13,091 bases of DNA, taken from an uncultured Clostridia bacterium (GTDB lineage: Bacteria > Bacillota > Clostridia > Oscillospirales > Acutalibacteraceae). Under the pieces are notes generated by a model. It had not been told where the DNA came from and did not search any database. It saw only the letters and a program-made list of their open reading frames with translations. This document shows positions 7,216 through 13,091 of the stretch, one piece after another. Within the stretch, counting starts at the first letter, position 1, and each line of letters starts with the position of its first letter. The position numbers and the translations under genes were made by a program. Where the stretch lies: NCBI GenBank assembly GCA_947174455.1, contig CAMWIZ010000006.1, positions 1 to 13,091 of the forward strand, written 5' to 3'.

Positions 7216-7896
7216 TTATATTTTATTCTCGATAATATATCCAATACCGAATTTTGTAACAATAAAGCTTTTAAGTCCTGCATTATCAAGCTTTTTTCTT
7301 AGACGGTTGACGTTTACGGTCAGTGTGTTTTCATCAACAAATAGGTCTGTTTCCCACAAGCGTTCCATAAGCTTTTCACGGCTTACAACCTTTCCCTTGT
7401 TTTCAAGCAGACAAAGAAGTATTCGGTATTCATTTTTGGTCAGAGGAATTTTTTCTCCCTCATAGGTTAGTGTGTTATCACCCGTGTTAAGAAATGCACC
7501 CCTATGCTCCAAAACAGGAACTGATGATGCAAAATCGTAGGTTCGTCGGAGCAAAGCCTGTACTTTTGCCATAAGCACACTTTGATTAAACGGTTTGGAA
7601 ATGAAGTCGTCTGCTCCCATATTCATTGCCATAACAATATTCATGTTATCGGAGGCGGAGGAAATAAATATGATAGGAACATTTGATATTTTGCGAATTT
7701 CAGTACACCAATGATATCCGTTGAAGTAAGGCAGAACTATATCAAGCAGGACAATATGTGGTTGAAATTCTGTAAAATCATTTAGAACATCTCTGAATTG
7801 CTCAACAATATGTACTTGAAAATCCCACATTTCTGCTTGTACTTTAATTGCGTTTGCAATTCCCGAATCGTCCTCTATTATAAGCAGTTTGTACAT
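7216..7896 (-). CDS. bceR: BceR-like response regulator (OmpR/PhoB family)
   Basis: DNA-binding regulator expected to activate bceAB when phosphorylated by the BceS-like kinase. The 226 residues comprise a receiver domain (1-118) with acidic pocket E8/D9/D10, phospho-acceptor D52 in LLDIVLP, S79 at the switch position and K101 in SKPF. A winged-helix effector domain follows (about 128-224), with the recognition helix near DENTLTVNVNRLRKKL (188-203) and the wing at FIVTKFGIGYII. The ATG follows GGAGTG with a suitable spacer. It is the first gene of the bce group, 227 bp downstream of clpC but insulated by the clpC terminator. The kinase gene begins about 408 bp further on, instead of overlapping or abutting as usual, because the repeat at 6953-7176 intervenes. 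Confidence 0.9.
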   Translation of the reverse strand: MYKLLIIEDDSGIANAIKVQAEMWDFQVHIVEQFRDVLNDFTEFQPHIVLLDIVLPYFNGYHWCTEIRKISNVPIIFISSASDNMNIVMAMNMGADDFISKPFNQSVLMAKVQALLRRTYDFASSVPVLEHRGAFLNTGDNTLTYEGEKIPLTKNEYRILLCLLENKGKVVSREKLMERLWETDLFVDENTLTVNVNRLRKKLDNAGLKSFIVTKFGIGYIIENKI

Positions 7897-8051
7897 ACAA
7901 TCACTCCAAACTTTAGAAATTACCGATATTAAGTGTTTCCTTTATAATTCCAGCAAAGGCTTTTTGAAAAAAGCTTTTATTCTGTTTTTAAATATGTTTA
8001 ATTTAAGTCCTTTAGAAATCATAGCACAGAAATATAAAAAAATCCATAGAA

Positions 8052-8094
8052 TAAAAAGTCACCGCATAGGTTAAGCTTTTGACCTATGCGGTGA
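8052..8094 (-). terminator. Rho-independent terminator of the ctsR-clpC operon
   Basis: A perfect 13-bp stem, TCACCGCATAGGT (8059-8071) and ACCTATGCGGTGA (8082-8094), with a 10-nt loop. On the minus strand it is followed by CTTTTTAT. It lies 30 bp past the clpC stop and separates the heat-shock operon from bceR. It shows that no radA/disA genes follow clpC here, unlike Bacillus subtilis. Confidence 0.9.
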
Positions 8095-8123
8095 TGTAAT
8101 TATATTTTTACTTTTCAAGTGGC

Positions 8124-10610
8124 TTAATCTTGCTTTTTGAAAACAAACTCTTTTCCGTCGAAGTCGCATACTATATTGCTGTTATGCAGAATTGTTCCGT
8201 CAAGAAGCTTTTCACTTAAAACGTCCTCCAGTTTTGAGCGGATTGCACGTCTTAGCGGTCTTGCACCGTATGCTTCGTCAAATCCCTCATCTGCAAGCTT
8301 ATCCTTTGCACTGTCAGTAAACTTAATATTTACTCCCAAGTCAGAAAGACGGAGAGAGAGGGCGGAAAGAAGCTTAGCCGCTATAAGCTTTATTTCATCG
8401 TGCTTCAGTTTGCTGAATACGATAATGTCGTCAACCCTGTTAAGGAATTCGGGTTTAAATACCTTTTTCAGTTCGCTCATAACAATATCTTTTATATTGT
8501 CGCCCTTTGTGTCCGTATCGCCCCCTGCAAAGCCAAGGCGGGTTTTTTTGTTGCTTTCGGTAATTTTCGATGCAGCTACGTTTGATGTCATAACAATAAC
8601 AGTGTTTTTAAAGTCAACAGTTCTGCCCTGAGAGTCCGTAAGTCTGCCATCCTCTAAAATTTGAAGAAGCATATTGAAAACATCGGTATGAGCCTTTTCT
8701 ATTTCATCAAAGAGTATGACTGAATACGGCTTTCTGCGAACCTTTTCGGTAAGCTGGCCGCCCTCGTCAAATCCGACATATCCCGGAGGTGAGCCAATAA
8801 GCTTTGCAACAGTGTGCTTTTCCATGTACTCTGACATATCAAGCCTTATCATGGCGTCTTCACTTCCGAACATTGCTTCGGCAAGTGCCTTTGTAAGCTC
8901 TGTTTTACCAACACCTGTTGGACCTAAGAATATAAACGAGCCTATTGGTCTGCGTGGGTCCTTCAGACCTACCCTTCCTCGGCGGATAGCCTTTGCTACT
9001 GAGCGTACTGCTTCATCTTGTCCGACAACACGCTCGTGCAAAATTTCTTCCATTTTCAGCAGACGTTCGCTTTCAGTTTGAGTAAGCTGTACCACAGGTA
9101 TGCCTGTCCACATTGCAACTATTCCTGCAATGTCCTCTGGGGTTACTTCGTTGGTTACTTCGTGGCTTTTTTCTTTCCATTCTTTTTTTGCATTCTCCTG
9201 CTGTTCTTTAAGCTGCTTTATTTTGTCACGAATACCTGCACAGCGTTCAAACTCTTGTGCATTTACGGCACTTTCCAGTTCGCTTTCCTGCTCTTTAATT
9301 TCTGTTTCAAGCTGTTTCAGACTATCGGGTGCGGTGTATGCGTTCAGGCGTACACGAGATGCTGCCTCATCAATTAAGTCTATCGCCTTGTCGGGCAGAT
9401 ATCTGTCGGCAATGTATCTTGCACTCAGCTTTACTGCCGCATCTATTGCGTCATCTGTAATTTTAACCTTGTGGTGAGCTTCGTACCTGTCACGCAAACC
9501 GTGCAGAATTTCTATAGTTTCCTCTTGTGAGGGTTCTCCGACGGTTACAGGCTGAAAACGTCTTTCAAGTGCGGCATCTTTTTCAATATACTTTCTGTAT
9601 TCATTGAGAGTAGTCGCACCTATTATCTGAAAATCGCCTCTTGCAAGGCTTGGCTTCAGAATATTTGCAGCGTCTGTGCTTCCCTCCGCAGAGCCTGCAC
9701 CGACTATTGTATGAAGTTCATCTATAAAAAGTATAATGTCGCTTGAATTTTTTACTTCCTCAATCGCCTTTTTGATTCTCTCTTCAAAGTCACCACGGTA
9801 CTTTGTTCCTGCAATCATTCCCGTCAAATCCAGTGAGAAAATACGTTTTCCTTTAAGCAGTTCGGGGACTTCGTCCCTTGCTATTTTCAGTGCAAGTCCC
9901 TCTGCAACGGCTGTTTTTCCAACGCCGGGCTCGCCTATTAAGCAGGGATTGTTCTTTGTTCTTCTGGAAAGAATTTGTATTACCCTGTCTATTTCCTTGC
10001 TTCTGCCGATAACGGGGTCAATGCCGCCTTTTTCGGCAAGTGCCGTTAAATCTCTGCCAAACTGTTCAAGCGTTTTTACAGAACCTTTCTTTCCCTTTGT
10101 ACCTCCTACGCCAATTCCAGCAGTTTCGTATGGATTGCCCTGTGCAAAGTTCAAGCCGCCTGATGTGTTGTCCGCACCCAAGCTTTCCATAATTGAGGAG
10201 TAAAGTTCATCGGGTTTTGCTCCGCAGTCCTTTATGAAAGACACAGCATAGCTGTCCTCGTCTTCCAAAATTGCCAAAAGCAGATGCTCTGTACCGATGT
10301 AGCGGTGTCCAAGCTGTGCAGCCTCAACCTGTGCGGTGTGCAAAATACGTTTTGCTCTGGGAGTAAGGTCGTCTATTGTCAATCTAATAGACTGTCCCTC
10401 TCCGATTTTTTCCTTTAGGAGAGTTGTTACCTCGTCAAGGGTGACGCCGCTGTTTTTAAGTGCCTCAGCGGCAACTCCGTTGCTTACGCTGAGCAGTCCC
10501 AACAGAATATGCTCTGAACCGACATATGTGTGGCCGTTGTTAACCGCAATTTCAAATGCCTTGTTCATGGCATTGTTTGCGTTCTGTGTAAATCCCTGAA
10601 AACTATACAT
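8124..10610 (-). CDS. clpC: ClpC, AAA+ unfoldase of the Clp protease
   Basis: HSP100 unfoldase that feeds substrates, including arginine-phosphorylated proteins marked by McsB, into ClpP. From the ATG at 10610 it has 828 residues. Order: double Clp-N repeat (about 1-145), D1 AAA+ with Walker A GEPGVGKT (226-233), pore loop KYRG (270-273), Walker B ILFIDE (293-298) and arginine finger region ERRF (349-352). Then the middle domain with a UVR motif (about 434-478), which separates ClpC from ClpB. D2 has Walker A GPTGVGKT (563-570), pore loop GYVGFDEGG and Walker B ILFDE (632-636). RLGF (691-694) is the ClpP-docking LGF loop, so it is a protease partner and not only a disaggregase. The start follows GGGAGG by 7 nt; an in-frame TTG 15 nt upstream overlaps that ribosome site and is rejected. 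Last gene of the ctsR operon, 45 bp after mcsB. Confidence 0.97.
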   Translation of the reverse strand: MYSFQGFTQNANNAMNKAFEIAVNNGHTYVGSEHILLGLLSVSNGVAAEALKNSGVTLDEVTTLLKEKIGEGQSIRLTIDDLTPRAKRILHTAQVEAAQLGHRYIGTEHLLLAILEDEDSYAVSFIKDCGAKPDELYSSIMESLGADNTSGGLNFAQGNPYETAGIGVGGTKGKKGSVKTLEQFGRDLTALAEKGGIDPVIGRSKEIDRVIQILSRRTKNNPCLIGEPGVGKTAVAEGLALKIARDEVPELLKGKRIFSLDLTGMIAGTKYRGDFEERIKKAIEEVKNSSDIILFIDELHTIVGAGSAEGSTDAANILKPSLARGDFQIIGATTLNEYRKYIEKDAALERRFQPVTVGEPSQEETIEILHGLRDRYEAHHKVKITDDAIDAAVKLSARYIADRYLPDKAIDLIDEAASRVRLNAYTAPDSLKQLETEIKEQESELESAVNAQEFERCAGIRDKIKQLKEQQENAKKEWKEKSHEVTNEVTPEDIAGIVAMWTGIPVVQLTQTESERLLKMEEILHERVVGQDEAVRSVAKAIRRGRVGLKDPRRPIGSFIFLGPTGVGKTELTKALAEAMFGSEDAMIRLDMSEYMEKHTVAKLIGSPPGYVGFDEGGQLTEKVRRKPYSVILFDEIEKAHTDVFNMLLQILEDGRLTDSQGRTVDFKNTVIVMTSNVAASKITESNKKTRLGFAGGDTDTKGDNIKDIVMSELKKVFKPEFLNRVDDIIVFSKLKHDEIKLIAAKLLSALSLRLSDLGVNIKFTDSAKDKLADEGFDEAYGARPLRRAIRSKLEDVLSEKLLDGTILHNSNIVCDFDGKEFVFKKQD

Positions 10611-10655
10611 AACGTAACCTCCCAATATATTTTTTGTTCTTCTTTTGATGTTTGT

Positions 10656-11681
10656 TTATGCAAGTTCTTTTCTTATTATTTTAGCCCTGATTTCGTCACG
10701 TTCCTGTGAGCTTAGCTGTTTGCCTGCCTTGCACATGAGGGTTGCAGGCTGAATATCAACCATAAGCTTGTTAACAGTGTCAAGCGAAATATTGTCAATT
10801 AGCCCCGAAGTTATTCCGGATCTCACAAATGACAGGTGCTTCATGGCTTCGGCATTGGTTATAAGCCTTGCGCTTTTCAGTATTCCCTCCGAGCGGTATA
10901 TAACGTCCTGTACCGATATGTGCTTGTTCATTTCCGCCCTTGCCGCAAGCTCCTGTGATGCAAGCTGCATTGCGATATTTTTTAAGTTGTCTATCGCAGT
11001 TTTTTCGCTTATACCCAAAGAGATTCTGTTTGAAAGCTGATATAACGCTCCAATCGGCTCAGAGCCTTCGCCGTATGTTCCCCTTATAGTAAGTCCAAGC
11101 TTTGCGAGGTTTTCCGACAGCTTTCTTATTGCCTTGCCGTTTTGCAAAGCAGGCAGATGAAGCATTACAGACGCACGCATACCTGTACCGAGATTTGTTG
11201 TACATTGTGTAAGATAACCTAAATTTTGGCTGAATGCAAAGCTTAAGCTTTCATCAAGCAATGTATCAAGCCTTGCGGCTGTTTCGTATGCTTTCTCAAG
11301 TTCTAAGCCTTCATTCATAACCTGTAATCTTATGTGGTCCTCCTCGTTAATCATTATGGAAACGCTCTCGTCGTCTAAGAGGAGGAGTCCTTTTTTAGAA
11401 TTTTGGTCTGAGATGAATTCGGGGCTGACAAGGTGACGCTCTACCATGGAAATTTTTTCTGTTGCACTTATGCCGTTCATATCAATAAAGTTAAAGCGAG
11501 GTGCAATAACGGAATTGCTGTTAAGCACAGCGTTTTTTACCTTGTCGGTTATTTTTTGCTGCTGTTCTGCACTGCACTTTATAGGGAAGGGGTATTCCTC
11601 TATATTTCGTGCAAGTCTTATTCTGGTGCTTATAATAACGTCACCGTATGTGCCGTTAAGCTCATACCATTTTTTATCCAT
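10656..11681 (-). CDS. mcsB: McsB, protein arginine kinase
   Basis: Phosphorylates arginines on CtsR and on damaged proteins; phosphoarginine then serves as a degradation tag for ClpCP. The 341 residues show the phosphagen-kinase-like catalytic fold: nucleotide-binding STRIRLARN (18-26), catalytic NEEDHIR (112-118, E113/E114), the active-site cysteine in CTTNLGTGMRAS (C160) and the RGTYGEGSEP loop (200-209). The C-terminal helical domain carries RDEIRA (328-333), matching the RDxxRA phosphoarginine-binding motif of McsB, so allosteric activation by its own product is probably kept. A G-rich ribosome site lies 8 nt before the ATG. One base separates it from the mcsA stop, so translation is probably coupled. 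Confidence 0.96.
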   Translation of the reverse strand: MDKKWYELNGTYGDVIISTRIRLARNIEEYPFPIKCSAEQQQKITDKVKNAVLNSNSVIAPRFNFIDMNGISATEKISMVERHLVSPEFISDQNSKKGLLLLDDESVSIMINEEDHIRLQVMNEGLELEKAYETAARLDTLLDESLSFAFSQNLGYLTQCTTNLGTGMRASVMLHLPALQNGKAIRKLSENLAKLGLTIRGTYGEGSEPIGALYQLSNRISLGISEKTAIDNLKNIAMQLASQELAARAEMNKHISVQDVIYRSEGILKSARLITNAEAMKHLSFVRSGITSGLIDNISLDTVNKLMVDIQPATLMCKAGKQLSSQERDEIRAKIIRKELA

Positions 11682-11682
11682 G

Positions 11683-12207
11683 TCACATACCCCCCTGTTC
11701 CAATTCTTTAATCAAATCTCTAAGCTCGGCCGCACGTTCAAATTCTTGGGCGTCTATTGCGTCTTTCAGTTTAGCCTTTAGCTGTTCGCTTCGGTTGACT
11801 TTATTACTGACTGCCGAGGTTTGGGGTTCGGTATTGTTTGCGGCACTGGACTTTTTGCCTGTATGAATTGTATTGCCGTGTATTTTTTTTATTGACGGCA
11901 GCAGTCTGTCGTAAAATACGTTGTAGCATTCCGAGCAGCCTACCCATCCACTTTTTGCAATAGATGAAAATGTGCTGCCGCACTTTGGACAATGCTGCTC
12001 TGCGGCAAGTGCCGATGTTGTAGCCTCTCCCATTATACCACTCATAAGTGAGCCGAGCGAACCTAAGTCAAACATATTTGTAAGCTTCATTCCGTAGCCC
12101 ATTTTTTCTGCACAGTCTGAGCAGAGAAGAAGCTCCGTAAGTTCTCCGTTTACAATATTTTTAATATGAGTATTTGCCTGTTTTTTTCGGCAAGCTTGAC
12201 ATAACAT
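11683..12207 (-). CDS. mcsA: McsA, zinc-finger activator of McsB
   Basis: Small zinc protein that binds and activates McsB and helps inactivate CtsR. The 174 residues contain four CxxC pairs: C3/C6, C29/C32, C73/C76 and C91/C94, enough for two zinc sites. A polar, poorly conserved linker follows (about 116-140), and then a C-terminal UVR motif (about 142-170, DAQEFERAAELRDLIKELEQ) closely resembling the one in the ClpC middle domain encoded in the same operon. AAGGAG lies 10 nt upstream of the ATG. It sits 25 bp after ctsR and 1 bp before mcsB, the standard operon order. Confidence 0.95.
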   Translation of the reverse strand: MLCQACRKKQANTHIKNIVNGELTELLLCSDCAEKMGYGMKLTNMFDLGSLGSLMSGIMGEATTSALAAEQHCPKCGSTFSSIAKSGWVGCSECYNVFYDRLLPSIKKIHGNTIHTGKKSSAANNTEPQTSAVSNKVNRSEQLKAKLKDAIDAQEFERAAELRDLIKELEQGGM

Positions 12208-12232
12208 AAATCATACACTCCTTTAACTTGGA

Positions 12233-12685
12233 TTACTGTTCAATGTTTAACAGCATATTTTTCAGAATTGATGCCCTGAGTATATCTCTGTATTCCGCCG
12301 GTACGGCTGAGTATGCACGTTCCGACAAAGCAGAGAGCATAAGCTTTGCTGTAGATGCGTTGATAAGTCCCCTGTCAAACAACTCCTTAATAATTCTTGC
12401 AGATGATGAGCAGTCAATCTTTGCTCCTACAGAGTTAATAATGTGAGTGACCGCAGAGCTTTTGTCCATTTGAATCCTTGTAATTTTGATGTAACCGCCA
12501 CCTCCACGTCGGCTTTCTACAATATATCCCTGTTCGGGTGTAAAACGGGAAGTTAAAACATAGTTTATTTGGCTTGGTACACAGCCGATAGTTTCGGCAA
12601 GCTCATTGCGTCGTATTTCCGCATCTCCGTTATGCTCCTCCAGCATATCAATGATATACTGGGCAACAAGATCGCTTATTCTCAT
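12233..12685 (-). CDS. ctsR: CtsR, transcriptional repressor of class III heat-shock genes
   Basis: Dimeric winged-helix repressor that binds tandem heptad operators and keeps clp genes off at normal temperature. The 150 residues show an N-terminal helix-turn-helix (about 24-46, ELAETIGCVPSQINYVLTSRF) and the glycine-rich wing SRRGGGGYIKI (58-68). In Bacillus this tetraglycine loop acts as the intrinsic heat sensor, and an arginine beside it is a McsB target; R59/R60 occupy that place here. The C-terminal dimerisation domain (about 80-150) is the part contacted by McsB/ClpC. GGGAGT lies 8 nt before the ATG. First gene of the operon; CtsR-type operators lie directly upstream, so the operon is probably autoregulated. 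Confidence 0.96.
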   Translation of the reverse strand: MRISDLVAQYIIDMLEEHNGDAEIRRNELAETIGCVPSQINYVLTSRFTPEQGYIVESRRGGGGYIKITRIQMDKSSAVTHIINSVGAKIDCSSSARIIKELFDRGLINASTAKLMLSALSERAYSAVPAEYRDILRASILKNMLLNIEQ

Positions 12686-12724
12686 AGATTCGTACTCCCG
12701 ATTGTTATAATATTGTTCTTTGTC

Positions 12725-12741
12725 TTTGACTTTCTTTGACC
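12725..12741 (-). promoter_or_regulatory. CtsR operator (proximal)
   Basis: On the minus strand this reads GGTCAAA-GAA-AGTCAAA: two direct heptads with a 3-nt spacer, a near-exact match to the CtsR consensus GGTCAAANANRGTCAAA. It ends 40 bp before the ctsR ATG, in the expected position to block the operon promoter. Confidence 0.88.
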
Positions 12742-12764
12742 TTGTGCTTATAGTTTACAGCTAA

Positions 12765-12797
12765 AGTCAGTAAAAGTCAAAGTCAAAAAAAGTCAAA
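12765..12797 (+). promoter_or_regulatory. Distal CtsR-like heptad array, opposite orientation
   Basis: On the plus strand, AGTCAGT (12765), AGTCAAA (12775), AGTCAAA (12781) and AGTCAAA (12791) form two heptad pairs, each with a 3-nt spacer: 12765-12781 and 12781-12797, sharing one base. The second pair is a good CtsR-type site; the first has a degenerate heptad. On the minus strand the same bases supply TTGACT hexamers. One at 12775-12780 with TAAACT (12752-12757) at 17-bp spacing is a possible ctsR promoter, which bound CtsR would mask. Orientation is opposite to the proximal box. Confidence 0.6.
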
Positions 12798-12959
12798 ACA
12801 GACAATTACCGTCGGTTATTTTAAAATAGCTCTCTATTTTGTGTTATTTCTCACTTATTCGAAGTTTTTCACCTTGCGTTAAAATTGCATTTTTACGGAT
12901 ACACATTGATTATACAGCGGTGGGTGAGCGAAAAATAAAGAATATTGGTAAGGATTTAA
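12798..12959. other. Non-coding stretch between the CtsR sites and repeat copy B
   Basis: No credible gene is visible. It holds a weak AT-rich hairpin (AAAATAG 12823-12829 / CTATTTT 12834-12840) and otherwise AT-rich DNA. It may contain a divergent promoter for a gene beyond the window, but nothing specific can be shown. Confidence 0.3.
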
Positions 12960-13091
12960 GGAAGCACTGATTAAATGTGGTGCTTAGATTGCGAAGTCGA
13001 ATTTTCAGGCAAATTGGACGAAAATACCGCAGGAAGACTGGTCTGTCGGTCAACCCCTCTGTCACTTCGTGACACCTCCCCCACAGGGGGA
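12960..13091. repeat. MITE-like repeat, copy B (inverted relative to copy A, cut by the window end)
   Basis: The reverse complement of this segment matches 7045-7176 with five substitutions in 132 positions. It starts with the terminal sequence GGAAGCACTGATTAAAT (12960-12976), preceded by TTAA, and reaches the hairpin-rich core (GTCAC/GTGAC, CTCCCCC...) at the window edge. The rest of the element must lie outside the window. Together with copy A it brackets bceR and the whole ctsR operon in inverted orientation. Confidence 0.88.

Noticed and set aside
6849..7230. A plus-strand frame without stop codons for about 127 codons through the repeat between bceR and bceS
   Set aside because: It has no ATG or ribosome site, is built mostly of repeat hairpin sequence and runs into the bceR 3' end in antisense. 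It looks like a chance open frame of the repeat.
7888..7899. TTGTACATACAA, a small palindrome over the bceR start codon, considered as an autoregulatory site
   Set aside because: Arms are only 5 bp, and the core lacks the TTACA-N4-TGTAA spacing seen at 5760-5773; chance is sufficient.
9018..9477. Plus-strand ORFs opposite clpC
   Set aside because: Antisense shadows of a highly conserved gene; composition (F/C/S-rich) and lack of start signals argue against coding.
1..13091. CRISPR arrays, tRNA or rRNA genes, phage or toxin-antitoxin genes
   Set aside because: No regularly spaced direct repeats, cloverleaf, rRNA-like stretches or matching small gene pairs were seen on either strand.

Overview
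The window looks like chromosomal DNA of a gut Ruminococcus-type bacterium (Clostridia, Oscillospiraceae). Four things point there: a secreted starch-degrading enzyme ending in a type I dockerin, as in the amylosome of Ruminococcus bromii and relatives; a Firmicutes-type ctsR-mcsA-mcsB-clpC operon; a Bce-type peptide-antibiotic detoxification module; and strong AGGAGG-type ribosome binding sites on moderately AT-rich DNA. The species assignment is an inference from gene content, not a sequence match.

Layout. Bases 152-2389 (+) encode a secreted GH13 alpha-amylase with a CBM26-like starch-binding domain and a dockerin, followed by a clear Rho-independent terminator. Bases 2400-2860 carry no gene. 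They hold that terminator, a second strong hairpin, and a ~198-bp element with imperfect terminal inverted repeats and nested internal stems (a MITE-like element or a structured RNA). From 2861 to 7896 everything lies on the minus strand and forms a bceR-bceS-bceA-bceB module: response regulator, short intramembrane-sensing histidine kinase, ABC ATPase and 10-TM FtsX-type permease. A near-perfect palindrome containing TTACA-N4-TGTAA sits between bceS and bceA and is the likely BceR operator. bceR and bceS, normally adjacent, are separated here by 402-408 bp, most of it a ~224-bp MITE-like repeat.

Bases 8124-12685 (minus) are the complete class III heat-shock operon ctsR-mcsA-mcsB-clpC. It is closed by a strong terminator and preceded by CtsR-type heptad repeats, one pair next to the gene and an overlapping array about 40 bp further upstream. 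The window ends inside a second, inverted copy of the repeat found between bceR and bceS (127 of 132 positions identical by hand alignment). The heat-shock operon plus bceR is therefore bracketed by inverted repeats about 5.8 kb apart.

How the genes work together. The amylase would be exported and docked on cohesin-bearing scaffoldins to attack starch. The Bce module would sense and remove peptide antibiotics acting on the cell envelope, with BceR switching on bceAB. CtsR represses its own operon; McsA/McsB inactivate CtsR and mark proteins by arginine phosphorylation for degradation by ClpC with ClpP (clpP is not in this window). I found no clearly new protein system. The least ordinary parts are the non-coding elements: the repeat splitting bceR from bceS, the inverted pair, the 2607-2804 element and the crowded CtsR operator region.
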